64,000 nt of DNA from Methylococcus sp. EFPC2 (GTDB lineage: Bacteria > Pseudomonadota > Gammaproteobacteria > Methylococcales > Methylococcaceae): NCBI RefSeq assembly GCF_016925495.1, contig NZ_CP070491.1, positions 1,550,001 to 1,614,000 of the forward strand, written 5' to 3'. How positions within the stretch are numbered: the stretch's first letter is position 1; each line of letters starts with the position of its first letter. Of this stretch, positions 1 to 8,772 are shown in pieces. Below the pieces are notes generated by a model. The model searched no databases. It saw only the letters and a program-made list of their open reading frames with translations, and was not told the origin of the DNA. The position numbers and the translations under genes were made by a program.

Positions 1-905
1 CGCAACAAGTCGGGGAGCTTCGATATATCTTTCTTCAATTCGCCGGGAGCGGCAAAGTTTTCACGTATGCGGTGATTGAAAGGCCAGCTACCCGTCAACA
101 TCGATACGATACTGGGGGCCGTACGTGCACATGGCACATAGCACTGGCGAAAATAAGTCCCCCGGCGGGCTAGATTGTCGATGAAGGGTGTCAAGCCGCG
201 TTTATTGCCGTCCACGCCCAAACGATCGGCCCTCAGGGTATCCGAGCCTATCATTATGATATTAGGTCGTGAAGACTTGTTAGCGGCCGATTTTATCTCC
301 GCTGGTACCAGCCTCGGTCGATACCAACTATAAATGGCTACCGCCAGATAGATCACGGCTAAGCTCGCATATAGCGCCGCTGAACTAAAATCATCCCGGC
401 TGATGGCGGCTAAGACCGCGCTCGCGACCGACGCCGCAAAGGCCAGACACAAACCGGCTTGTATACCCCGCAGCCGGGACGGTTTCAACCAGCGCCACAA
501 TGGGTAAAAACGGCTCAATCGATAATTCGAAGACGCCTCCAGCCCAGCCGGCAAATGCAAAAGATGTCGACAGAATTGCACGGCCGTGAGGCTGCCGATT
601 CCGATGGCCGCGGCCGTCATCGCCTGCCACAACGAGTAATCCCAGCGAAAAACGTAGAGCAAAGATGCGTAGACCACTTCCCCTGAACCCGCCAGAAATA
701 AGGTCAGCACTCCACCCCAGAAGCATAAACGCGTGATCGCGTAGGCGGCATAAGCGGCGTGATGTCCGCGCACCTCGTCCCTCAGATGAGGGCCGGTGCG
801 GGAAAAATCTTTCAATGATTTCGCGAGCAGGATAGCTATCCATAATCCTGAAGGAAAAACCAGCGCTAGCAGCCACTGGCTCCAGGTTGCAGCTACGATG
901 TTCAA
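1..905 (-). CDS. Membrane-anchored sulfatase/alkaline-phosphatase superfamily protein (3' end outside window)
   Basis: The open frame runs from a TTG at 905 to the left edge without a stop (about 301 residues seen). The TTG follows an AGGA about 7 bases upstream and lies just after the stop of the upstream glycosyltransferase gene, so translational coupling is likely. The first ~200 residues contain several hydrophobic segments. The catalytic domain then starts with PNIIMIGSDTLRADRLG, in which the Asp is the expected metal ligand, followed by TPFIDNLARRG and ARTAPSIVSMLTG. In that last motif Thr occupies the nucleophile position where formylglycine sulfatases have Cys. This fits lipid- or glycan-headgroup phosphotransferases and hydrolases (phosphoethanolamine or phosphoglycerol type) better than true sulfatases. 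The neighbouring glycosyltransferases suggest surface glycan decoration (inference). The substrate cannot be read from the sequence. Confidence 0.8.
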   Translation of the reverse strand, partial: MNIVAATWSQWLLALVFPSGLWIAILLAKSLKDFSRTGPHLRDEVRGHHAAYAAYAITRLCFWGGVLTLFLAGSGEVVYASLLYVFRWDYSLWQAMTAAAIGIGSLTAVQFCRHLLHLPAGLEASSNYRLSRFYPLWRWLKPSRLRGIQAGLCLAFAASVASAVLAAISRDDFSSAALYASLAVIYLAVAIYSWYRPRLVPAEIKSAANKSSRPNIIMIGSDTLRADRLGVDGNKRGLTPFIDNLARRGTYFRQCYVPCARTAPSIVSMLTGSWPFNHRIRENFAAPGELKKDISKLPDLL

Positions 906-914
906 GCGGTCATC

Positions 915-1964
915 CTAGTTTTTGGACGAAGAAATATCGTCCAAAGAAGAGACACCCATCCACGACAACTGATTATTTACGAAGTCAACGTCGCGCCAAC
1001 GATCCCAGCGTCCGGCCAGAAATCCCGCCATGCCGGCCAAACGCACGACCTCCATGACGACCAACACCCTCCAGCGCATCGATTGGTCACCGGACGTTCT
1101 AACGGCGATGTCCGCCTGCCGCCATAAGTGGAGTTGTACATGTCGCGCGAAAATCAAACCGGCCAACAAAAGCGTTCCCGCCCAAAATACGCTGGTCAAA
1201 ATGAACAACAGCATCAGGCCGTGGTACTTCAAATTCGTCAAATACCCTGCGGTACTGATCCCTACCCGCCCGTTGCCTCGCGCGTAATTAAAATATTGCT
1301 TGAACAGGGCTTGCCAGGTCGCCCGTGGCCGCCAGATGACTTTGGCATCGCGGCAGAACCGGAAACGAAAGCCTAGTTGACGCAGGCGAATATTAAAAAG
1401 AGTATCCTCCGCGGCATATAGCCATTCCGGGTAACCCTTCACGGCTGCCCACGCCGTCCTATCGAATGCGACTGAGCGGCTGGATGGAAAATAACGGGCC
1501 GATTCGGTATTCTCCCTGTCGGGCGATTCCGTAGCGAGAACAACCGCCCTTTCGAAAGGCGTACGGGTATCGAAAACATAGTTGCCCGCGATGACCTCGG
1601 CGTCGCCCTTGATAAAACAGGCCTCCATGTTTTTCAGCCAGCCCGGATCGATCACGCATCCTGCATCGGTAACGGCGATGAAGTCGTGGCTGGCCCTAGC
1701 AATACCTAAATTTCTACCCTCGGCGATATTGCAAGCCTGACTAATCAGGATTATCCGGCCTGCGCCGGCATACTCTTCCAGAACACTCAACGTACCGTCG
1801 TCACTGACTCCGTCGACGATGATGATTTCATCCGGTATGCGGTCCTGGTTCAGCAAAGAATCCACCACCGACCGGATCGATCTGATTTCGTTGCGAACGG
1901 TCACGACAACCGATATTTTGATCCGGGTATCCGGAGAGTGATTTTCCTGGGCGCGCTTAAGCAT
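915..1964 (-). CDS. Family 2 glycosyltransferase with C-terminal membrane segment
   Basis: A protein of 349 residues. It has a GT-A fold nucleotide-sugar transferase domain: an N-terminal ISVVVTVRNEIRSIRSVVDS strand-loop, then EIIIVDGVSDDGT and AVTDAGCVIDPGW, the acidic nucleotide/metal region. A hydrophobic stretch around residues 245-270 (LMLLFILTSVFWAGTLLLAG) would place the protein at the inner membrane. It is separated by 11 bp from the preceding glycosyltransferase gene and ends 9 bp before the TTG start of the sulfatase-like gene, so the three look like one transcription unit for an envelope or exopolysaccharide glycan. Sugar donor and acceptor are unknown. Confidence 0.88.
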   Translation of the reverse strand: MLKRAQENHSPDTRIKISVVVTVRNEIRSIRSVVDSLLNQDRIPDEIIIVDGVSDDGTLSVLEEYAGAGRIILISQACNIAEGRNLGIARASHDFIAVTDAGCVIDPGWLKNMEACFIKGDAEVIAGNYVFDTRTPFERAVVLATESPDRENTESARYFPSSRSVAFDRTAWAAVKGYPEWLYAAEDTLFNIRLRQLGFRFRFCRDAKVIWRPRATWQALFKQYFNYARGNGRVGISTAGYLTNLKYHGLMLLFILTSVFWAGTLLLAGLIFARHVQLHLWRQADIAVRTSGDQSMRWRVLVVMEVVRLAGMAGFLAGRWDRWRDVDFVNNQLSWMGVSSLDDISSSKN

Positions 1965-1975
1965 TATTTCCGATC

Positions 1976-2929
1976 CTATTTCAGAGGATTCCTATTAGCA
2001 TTACGCGCGAGCCAAAGACCTTGCACCGTCCCGAGAAAATGCCATACGACCAATTCTTTCAGCAGAGCTTCGTCCGCCGGAAGCTTGATTCTTGCGTATA
2101 AGGCGGTCCTGATGGCGCGCCAGAACTGGCCGAAAAGATATAGCGGAATGCCAAGCAATTTGCGATCTCCCGGCAATCCGTAAGTCTCGGCCAGGTTGCG
2201 GCTGTTGTGAAGGCGCCATTTCCTGAAATAGGATTTACGCGTGCGAAATGCTTCAACGCGGTGGTGTACGCGCGCATCGGGCAAATAGACCACCACTTCG
2301 CTCGAGGCTATTAACCGGCCTATCAAATCGAATTCCTCACATCCGGCAAGCACACTGCCCTTCCGGCCAAGATCGGGGTCGAATACCCCGAAGCGCGAAA
2401 ACACCTCGCGCCGGAACGCCATATTGGCGCCGAACGGAAATTCGCTCTCCTTGAGGATTCTTCGCTCCCGCTCGTCCGTCTTAATGGCAAGAAAGCCGTA
2501 TAAGCGCTCGGTTAGCCAGGACGGCGGTGGACTATCCCAAAGCGGCGCGATATATCCTCCGCAAGCAGTCGCGTCATATTTTTCCATTCCTTGTAAAACT
2601 TCCACGACCCAGTCCGGCTCGGGCTGGACGTCGTCATCCGTAAACAACAGCAGTTCGCCCCTAGCAGCCGCGATACCGGAATTGCGCGCGTGCGACAAAC
2701 CTTGGCGCTGCTCGAACAGGTAGCGCAACTGGGGAAATGATGCCTGCTTTGATCGTACGATTTCCGAAGTATCATCGTGCGAATTGTTGTCGACGACAAT
2801 AACCTCCCACTCGAGGCCAGGAGGAACTCTTAGGTTGACCAGTGCTTGCAGGGTGGATACGAGGGAATCCGCCCGATTATAGGTACAGACTATGATGCTT
2901 ATCGATACTGGAGGATTATATTTAGCCAT
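1976..2929 (-). CDS. Family 2 glycosyltransferase
   Basis: A protein of 317 residues with the canonical start SISIIVCTYNRADSL, followed by EVIVVDNNSHDDTSEIV, a second-half marker RNSGIAAARGELLLFTDDDV with the DxD-like acidic cluster, and a conserved GCEEFDLIGRLI acceptor-side segment. No signal peptide and no convincing membrane helix are seen, so it is probably peripheral on the cytoplasmic side. It is the first gene of a three-gene unit (two glycosyltransferases and a sulfatase-like protein) that follows fimV, where many gammaproteobacteria have truA. The family is clear; the product is not. Confidence 0.88.
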   Translation of the reverse strand: MAKYNPPVSISIIVCTYNRADSLVSTLQALVNLRVPPGLEWEVIVVDNNSHDDTSEIVRSKQASFPQLRYLFEQRQGLSHARNSGIAAARGELLLFTDDDVQPEPDWVVEVLQGMEKYDATACGGYIAPLWDSPPPSWLTERLYGFLAIKTDERERRILKESEFPFGANMAFRREVFSRFGVFDPDLGRKGSVLAGCEEFDLIGRLIASSEVVVYLPDARVHHRVEAFRTRKSYFRKWRLHNSRNLAETYGLPGDRKLLGIPLYLFGQFWRAIRTALYARIKLPADEALLKELVVWHFLGTVQGLWLARNANRNPLK

Positions 2930-3168
2930 AAATTCAGTACGATAGAGTCAATGCTCACTATGTGGCCCCACAAAACCAAGGTAATACCCTAGGATAACGC
3001 AATAGACCTTGTGCAGCATCCATAAAGCCGGTGAAAGTTTTTTACACCCCAACGCGCAGCCCCTTGTATTCCCCAGCTCCGGAGGATGAGGGGTGATTTA
3101 CATAACGACTGGATAAATACGACCAAAGCCGTTTTATACGAATACGCCGGCTGATGCACGGAGGAAAC

Positions 3169-3194
3169 CTGCGGCGCGGTTAAACACGCCGCAG
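3169..3194 (-). terminator. Hairpin after fimV, possible terminator
   Basis: CTGCGGCG and CGCCGCAG arms of 8 bp flank a 10-base loop 10 bp past the fimV stop. On the transcribed strand the stem is followed only by a short pyrimidine tract (GTTTCCTCC), not a clean T run, so intrinsic termination is plausible but weak. The 274-bp gap to the next gene (2930-3203) otherwise shows nothing recognisable. Confidence 0.4.
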
Positions 3195-3203
3195 ACGGCG
3201 ACA

Positions 3204-5891
3204 TCAATGCTTGGAGAGTTTTTCGAGCAGAGTATGGGCTTCGCGGCGCTGAACCTCATTGCCGCGCGCCGATACGTCGTCGAGAATTTCGCGTGCGGAC
3301 GATTCGTCACCCATATCGACGAAGGCCTTCGCCAAATCCAGTCTGGTTTCGAATTCATTTAAATCGTCGAATTCAACAACCTGAGTATTGTCTTCGGCAC
3401 CTATGCTGGTTTCCGTCACCGGTTTAATCAGGCTGAAGTCCATGTTGAAATCGTCGTTGACGGCCAACTTGGATGCCTGCTCGAAAGAAATGTCAGGGGA
3501 AGGCGATTGGACTACGTTCTCCGCCTTGGAGACGGCTCCCATTTCCAAAAGTATGTCATCCAGCGTTTTGTCGGGCCTTACTTGAACGACTTCCGGTTCG
3601 ACGGGAGTTTTCCGGCTGACGGACTCGAACGGTATCAAATTATCGAAGGCAATATCAGCATCGGGTTCTATCGCATCGGATGGGGTCAAAGGGGTAGATT
3701 CAAACTCCAACTCCTCATACGAAAGGAAATCACCGCCGTGCGCGCCGGTCGCATTATCAGAATCAGGCGCTTTGGAATTCACCTGGGATATATCGATTGG
3801 AGCCGCCTTTTGTGTGGGCGCCGCGTCGGCTCGGTCAAAGTTTTTCAGTTCGGCCAGCAACTCCTCATCGAGTTCCAGCGAAGCCGACAGATCCGCTTCT
3901 GATATCGACTCACCCTTACCTGCCTCGGCAGTAAAGTCCTTCTGACTGAATAATGGGCATTCCGGGCAGAGTTCACGCCCCATTTCCACGACCTTCTCCC
4001 AGAAATCAGGGTCGGAATCTTTATGCTCGTTGAACAATTCCTTGGCGTAGGCTTCGAATGCGGCACGATTCTCCGTAGCATATTGAATTTCCAGCAACTT
4101 GAGCTTGCACTCGTCTCGGTCAGGATATTGATCGATCGCATGCCGTATCAATTCTTCGGCCTGTTTATAGCGCCCGTAGGCCAGATAGACATCCGCTTCT
4201 GAAATAGGATCGACTTCATCAACTTCCCCACCCAACGCGTCAAAATCGCTGGTAGAAAATTCGCTCAAGAACGAACTGCGGGCAGAAGGAGCGACCTGTT
4301 CCGACGGCGTTTGGTCGGAAATTGGCGTTCCAACCTCTTTCAGCGTCGTTTGACGCTCGCGCCCCGCGCTCATCAGGATGCTTTCGGACTCCTGAGTGAG
4401 CACCGCACGTCGCTTGAAACCGCGCCAGAAATAAAATCCCAATAGGGCCGCCGCCAATCCGCCGCCGCCCAATAGAGCAGGTTGTTCCAAGAGGAAAGAC
4501 ACAAAACCGGGTTCTTCGGGAGCCGGCGGCACCAGGGTGGCAGGCTTCGGTGCGCGCGGTGGAGCTGCCGGTGCCTTGGGTGATTCGGGTTCTGCAGGTG
4601 CGGCGGGAATACGCGGCGATTCGGGCGCTGCCGGCGACTGAACCGGGGCCGGCGGCGGCTCGGGAGTACTACTCGGCGGGAGTACAGGCGCCGCCGGCGT
4701 CGGTTGAGGCGAGGGAGCTACCGCAGGCGCTGGCGCGCTGGGAGTGCCGGCTTGGGCCTGAAGATTGGCGATCTGCTCGTCTTTCAGGCTTAACAGTCTT
4801 TGCATGCCGGCCAACTGTTGCTCGAGTTGTGCGAGGCGCGAACGTATCTCCTCGTTTTCCTGCTTGACGGTATCGGCGACTTCCAGAGCGATGTCCCCCT
4901 TGGCCTTGGCGCTCTCTTCCCGTACGCCAGGGGCTGCCGCCTCCGTTCTGCTCTTGCTGTCCGCAGGCGCAAGCAGCTTGAGTTTACCCTGCTGCTCCTG
5001 ATCTATCGCCGAAGCCTCCTTTTCGCCCGCCAAGCTGCCCCGCCTTTCGCTCAGTTTTCCTGCTCTCGGCGCCGGGCGGCCATAAAATTGGGCGCGCGCC
5101 TCCTGCGGCGTAACGCTGGCGATGGCTTCGCGATCCGGAATGCGCAATGTTTCGCCGGCCTTCAAGGCATCGAAACTGTTCTTATAAAACGCTTGCGGAT
5201 TGGCTTGATACAGGGCGACGACCACCTGCTCCTGGGTGATGCCCGGGGCCCGCTCGATCAGTTTCGCAATACTCCATAGCGTTTCGTTTTTTTGTACCGG
5301 GCCATATTCGGTCCCGGTCTGTTGACCGACCGGGGCGCGGGGCGTGCGAGCAACCTCTCCGACCGACGGTTCGGACAGGCGAGCTTCGTCCGGCCGCGGT
5401 TTGCTCGCCGTGGCCTTCCGGGGCACGGATGGTATGACCTCCGGTAGTTGAGGCTGGGCGACTGTTTCCTCCTTGTACGCCGCCGGCGGGTCGAGCAGCA
5501 CCGTGAACTCACGAAGCAGTCGACCTTGAGGCCAGTTGACCTCAATCAGGAAATTCAGGAAGGGTTCGCGTATGGGTTCCTGAGAGGTGACCTGAATGAC
5601 GGTGCTGCCGTCGATCTTCTTAACGGCATTAAAATGCAGGCGGGAAATCTGATACTGACGTTCTATTCCTGCCTTGGCGAATGCTTCATTAGAAGCGATG
5701 CTGATTTTGATGTCTTCCAGGGTCTCAGAGCCCGAAGTCACCAGCGGAATCTCCGCGCGCAGTGACTGGTTGAGCGCCGATTGCAGTCTGATGTCGCCGA
5801 CACCTAAGGCACTGACACCTGCCGGAGTCAGCAGACCGATAACTGCCAGAGTCTTGGAAATCTTACGCACTTCGTCCGCTCCTAAATTCAT
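3204..5891 (-). CDS. fimV: FimV-like pilus/cell-pole assembly protein with LysM domain
   Basis: About 895 residues from the ATG at 5891. An in-frame TTG at 5927 exists, but the ATG gives a cleaner signal peptide (KISKTLAVIGLLTPAGVSA). The conserved FimV N-terminus follows (LGVGDIRLQSALNQSLRAEI; LEDIKISIASNEAFAKAGI), then a LysM peptidoglycan-binding motif near residues 195-255 (NETLWSIAKLIE to LRIPDREA). A coiled coil (IRSRLAQLEQQLAGMQRLL), a long Pro/Ala/Glu-rich linker, one membrane helix and an acidic cytoplasmic region with TPR-like helices come next. It ends in the FimV C-terminal domain (TRLDLAKAFVDMGDESSARE). FimV proteins act in type IV pilus secretin assembly and polar organisation, which fits the pilB-pilC-pilD genes further along. 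It lies 66 bp after asd in the same direction. Confidence 0.93.
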   Translation of the reverse strand: MNLGADEVRKISKTLAVIGLLTPAGVSALGVGDIRLQSALNQSLRAEIPLVTSGSETLEDIKISIASNEAFAKAGIERQYQISRLHFNAVKKIDGSTVIQVTSQEPIREPFLNFLIEVNWPQGRLLREFTVLLDPPAAYKEETVAQPQLPEVIPSVPRKATASKPRPDEARLSEPSVGEVARTPRAPVGQQTGTEYGPVQKNETLWSIAKLIERAPGITQEQVVVALYQANPQAFYKNSFDALKAGETLRIPDREAIASVTPQEARAQFYGRPAPRAGKLSERRGSLAGEKEASAIDQEQQGKLKLLAPADSKSRTEAAAPGVREESAKAKGDIALEVADTVKQENEEIRSRLAQLEQQLAGMQRLLSLKDEQIANLQAQAGTPSAPAPAVAPSPQPTPAAPVLPPSSTPEPPPAPVQSPAAPESPRIPAAPAEPESPKAPAAPPRAPKPATLVPPAPEEPGFVSFLLEQPALLGGGGLAAALLGFYFWRGFKRRAVLTQESESILMSAGRERQTTLKEVGTPISDQTPSEQVAPSARSSFLSEFSTSDFDALGGEVDEVDPISEADVYLAYGRYKQAEELIRHAIDQYPDRDECKLKLLEIQYATENRAAFEAYAKELFNEHKDSDPDFWEKVVEMGRELCPECPLFSQKDFTAEAGKGESISEADLSASLELDEELLAELKNFDRADAAPTQKAAPIDISQVNSKAPDSDNATGAHGGDFLSYEELEFESTPLTPSDAIEPDADIAFDNLIPFESVSRKTPVEPEVVQVRPDKTLDDILLEMGAVSKAENVVQSPSPDISFEQASKLAVNDDFNMDFSLIKPVTETSIGAEDNTQVVEFDDLNEFETRLDLAKAFVDMGDESSAREILDDVSARGNEVQRREAHTLLEKLSKH

Positions 5892-5957
5892 CCGAATGCC
5901 GGAACCCTGCCCTCCGAATCCCGGCAATACCTTTGCTTACTCCGGGGAAGCCTAGCC

Positions 5958-6980
5958 CTAGATATAGGTTTTTACCAATAGCTCGGCAATCTGCACGCTG
6001 TTCAGTGCGGCCCCTTTACGCACGTTGTCCGAAACCACCCACAGGTCCAAGCCGCGCGGGTGAGAAATATCCTCACGTATGCGCCCCACGAACACCGGAT
6101 CGTTACCAGCGGCTTCGGTTACGGCCGTCGGATAACCGCCCGGTTTATGCTCGTCGATCAATGTAATTCCCGGAGCCGCGGCCAGCAGGGTTCTCGCCTG
6201 ATCGGCCGTGATCTTGTCGCGGGTCTCGATGTGCACCGCTTCGGAATGACCGAAGAAAACCGGTACGCGCACTGCCGTCGGATTCACCAGTATGCTGTCG
6301 TCTCCCAGAATCTTGCGGGTCTCCCAAACCATCTTCATTTCTTCCTTGGTATAACCGTTGTCCATGAACACATCGATCTGCGGCAACACATTGAACGCGA
6401 TCTGTTTGGGATAGACCGCCGCCTCTATCGGCTTCATGTTCAACAGATTGGCCGTCTGGGTGGCCAATTCCTCGATCGCTTTCTTGCCCGTGCCTGATAC
6501 CGCCTGATAGGTGCAGACGTTGATGCGCTCTATGCCCACGGCATCATGGATCGGCTTCAGCGCAACCAGCATCTGAATAGTGGAGCAATTCGGATTGGCG
6601 ATGATGCCGTGATTGGTGTAGCGCGCGATGGCGTCGGGATTCACCTCCGGCACCACCAGCGGGATGTCGTCGTCGTAGCGGAATTGCGAGGTGTTGTCGA
6701 CCACTACGCAGCCCGCTGCGGCGGCGATCGGCGCCCATTCTTTGGATACCGACGCCCCCGCGGAAAACAGGCCGATCTGCGCCTGCGACCAATCGAAGGA
6801 GGCGACGTCTCGCACCAGCAGGGACTGGCCCTTGAATTCTATGCGCTTACCGGCGGAACGGGCGCTGGCCAGGGGATAAACTTCGCCGACCGGGAAGTTG
6901 CGCTGCTCCAGGATGGACAACATGGTTTCGCCGACCGCCCCGGTGGCACCGAGGACGGCGACGTTGTAAGTCTTGCTCAT
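5958..6980 (-). CDS. asd: Aspartate-semialdehyde dehydrogenase
   Basis: 340 residues, the usual length. The enzyme makes aspartate semialdehyde from aspartyl phosphate with NADPH, the branch point for lysine/diaminopimelate, threonine and methionine. The N-terminal Rossmann motif VAVLGATGAVGETML binds NADP, and the active-site cysteine lies in NPNCSTIQMLVAL near residue 130. A second catalytic region, GHSEAVHIET, is present. It sits 29 bp downstream of leuB, in the common gammaproteobacterial order leuCDB-asd-fimV, and is probably cotranscribed. Confidence 0.97.
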   Translation of the reverse strand: MSKTYNVAVLGATGAVGETMLSILEQRNFPVGEVYPLASARSAGKRIEFKGQSLLVRDVASFDWSQAQIGLFSAGASVSKEWAPIAAAAGCVVVDNTSQFRYDDDIPLVVPEVNPDAIARYTNHGIIANPNCSTIQMLVALKPIHDAVGIERINVCTYQAVSGTGKKAIEELATQTANLLNMKPIEAAVYPKQIAFNVLPQIDVFMDNGYTKEEMKMVWETRKILGDDSILVNPTAVRVPVFFGHSEAVHIETRDKITADQARTLLAAAPGITLIDEHKPGGYPTAVTEAAGNDPVFVGRIREDISHPRGLDLWVVSDNVRKGAALNSVQIAELLVKTYI

Positions 6981-7009
6981 AAATACGACTCGAACTATCG
7001 AACTCTTGA

Positions 7010-8095
7010 TTAACGGGAGGCTCTGAGGGCCGACACGATGGCATCGCCCATGGCCGCCGTGGAGACTTTCTGCGTAGCCTCCGAATAGATGTCGGCCGTG
7101 CGGTAGCCGGCATCCAGGGCGGAGACAACGGCCTGCTCGATGCGATCGGCGTTGGCGCCATCGTTGAAGCTATAGCGCAGCAACATGGCCACGGACAAGA
7201 TGGTCGCGATGGGATTGGCGATACCTTTGCCCGCGATATCCGGCGCCGAGCCATGGATGGGTTCGTACATGCCCTTGCCGTCCTTGTCCAGCGAAGCCGA
7301 CGGGAGCATACCGATGGAACCCGTCAGCATGGCGGCACAGTCCGACAGGATGTCGCCGAACATGTTGTCGGTCAGCATCACGTCGAATTGCTTGGGGTTG
7401 CGCACCAACTGCATGGACGCGTTGTCGACATACATGTGGCTGAGCGCCACCTCGGGATAGTCCTTGGACACCTCGATGACCACCTCGCGCCACAGCTCGG
7501 TGCACTCCAGCACGTTGGCCTTGTCGATGGAGCATAGCCGCTTGCCGCGTTTCAAGGCCGCCTCGAACGCGACGTGGGCGATACGGCGTATTTCGGACTC
7601 GCTGTACACCAGGGTGTTGTAGCCTTCCCGTTCGCCTTGCGCGTTCACGCGCCGGCCGCGCGGCTGGCCGAAATAAATGCCGCCGTTCAATTCGCGCACG
7701 ATCAGGATATCCAGCCCGGACACTACCTCGGGCTTCAGCGTGGACGCCGCGGCCAACTGCGGATAGAGGATGGCCGGACGCAGGTTGGCGAACAGGGACA
7801 GTTCGCTGCGCAGGCCCAGCAGGCCGCGTTCGGGGCGCACGGAATAATCCAGCGGCTCCCATTTCGGGCCGCCCACCGCACCCAGCAGGATGGCGTCGGC
7901 CTGCTGCGAAAGTTTCAGAGTCTCGGCCGGAAAAGGGGTACCGGTCGCATCGTAAGCGGTGCCTCCGATCAAGGCCTCCTCGGTTTCCACCTGCAGGCCG
8001 AAATCGTCGCGCAGCGCATTCAAAACCTTCACGGCTTCGGCGACGATTTCAGGACCGATACCGTCACCCGGCAAAACAGCAATTTTCAAAGTCAT
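7010..8095 (-). CDS. leuB: 3-isopropylmalate dehydrogenase
   Basis: 361 residues. It is the third leucine-pathway enzyme, which oxidises and decarboxylates 3-isopropylmalate with NAD. The N-terminus is [20 protein letters not shown]. The substrate region ([15 protein letters not shown]) and the metal-binding aspartates ([15 protein letters not shown], with the [11 protein letters not shown] segment before it) are intact, as is the NAD-binding [15 protein letters not shown]. The start is 14 bp from the leuD stop. No frameshifts or missing motifs were seen. Confidence 0.97.
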   Translation of the reverse strand: MTLKIAVLPGDGIGPEIVAEAVKVLNALRDDFGLQVETEEALIGGTAYDATGTPFPAETLKLSQQADAILLGAVGGPKWEPLDYSVRPERGLLGLRSELSLFANLRPAILYPQLAAASTLKPEVVSGLDILIVRELNGGIYFGQPRGRRVNAQGEREGYNTLVYSESEIRRIAHVAFEAALKRGKRLCSIDKANVLECTELWREVVIEVSKDYPEVALSHMYVDNASMQLVRNPKQFDVMLTDNMFGDILSDCAAMLTGSIGMLPSASLDKDGKGMYEPIHGSAPDIAGKGIANPIATILSVAMLLRYSFNDGANADRIEQAVVSALDAGYRTADIYSEATQKVSTAAMGDAIVSALRASR

Positions 8096-8109
8096 TTCGT
8101 ATCTTCAGT

Positions 8110-8772
8110 TCAAGCGGGGGAATTGGAAACGCTGCCCAGATCGACGAACAGCCACGAAGCTTCGGCCTCGCGCCGCGCTTCGTAGGCCCGGATAGCATCG
8201 GCGTGCTGCAAGGTCAGGCCGATATCGTCCAGTCCGTTGAGCAAGCGGTGTTTGCGCGAAGCATCCACTTCGAAATGGATGTGTTCGTCGAAAGGGGTGG
8301 TGATGGATTGTTCGGGCAAGTCCACCGTGAGCGTGTAGCCCGGTTTGCATTGCTGGAACAGCCGGTCCACGACGGCGGCGTCCAGCACGATGGGCAGCAC
8401 GCCGTTCTTGAAGCAGTTGTTGTAGAAAATGTCGGCGAAACTCGGTGCGATGATGACCCGGAAGCCGTAGTCTTCCAGCGCCCAGGGCGCATGCTCGCGG
8501 GAGGAACCGCAACCGAAGTTCTCCCGAGCGAGCAGGATGCGTCCGGCGGCGTAGCAAGGCACGTTCAGCACGAAATCGGGGTTGACCGGCCGGTTGCTGC
8601 AATCCATGTCCGGCTCGCCACGGTCCAGATAACGCCATTCGTCGAACAGATAAGGCCCGAAACCGCTGCGGCGTATCGATTTGAGAAACTGCTTGGGGAT
8701 GATGGCATCGGTGTCGACGTTGGCCCGATCCAGTGGCACCGCCTTGGACGTCAGTCTTCTGAATGCTTTCAT
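8110..8772 (-). CDS. leuD: 3-isopropylmalate dehydratase small subunit
   Basis: 220 residues. It is the swivel-domain subunit that pairs with LeuC to isomerise 2-isopropylmalate to 3-isopropylmalate. Markers are [18 protein letters not shown] at the N-terminus and the substrate-binding loop [14 protein letters not shown] near residue 75, followed by [18 protein letters not shown]. The start ATG overlaps the leuC stop by 4 bp (ATGA), so translation is probably coupled and subunit amounts balanced. Confidence 0.97.
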   Translation of the reverse strand: MKAFRRLTSKAVPLDRANVDTDAIIPKQFLKSIRRSGFGPYLFDEWRYLDRGEPDMDCSNRPVNPDFVLNVPCYAAGRILLARENFGCGSSREHAPWALEDYGFRVIIAPSFADIFYNNCFKNGVLPIVLDAAVVDRLFQQCKPGYTLTVDLPEQSITTPFDEHIHFEVDASRKHRLLNGLDDIGLTLQHADAIRAYEARREAEASWLFVDLGSVSNSPA

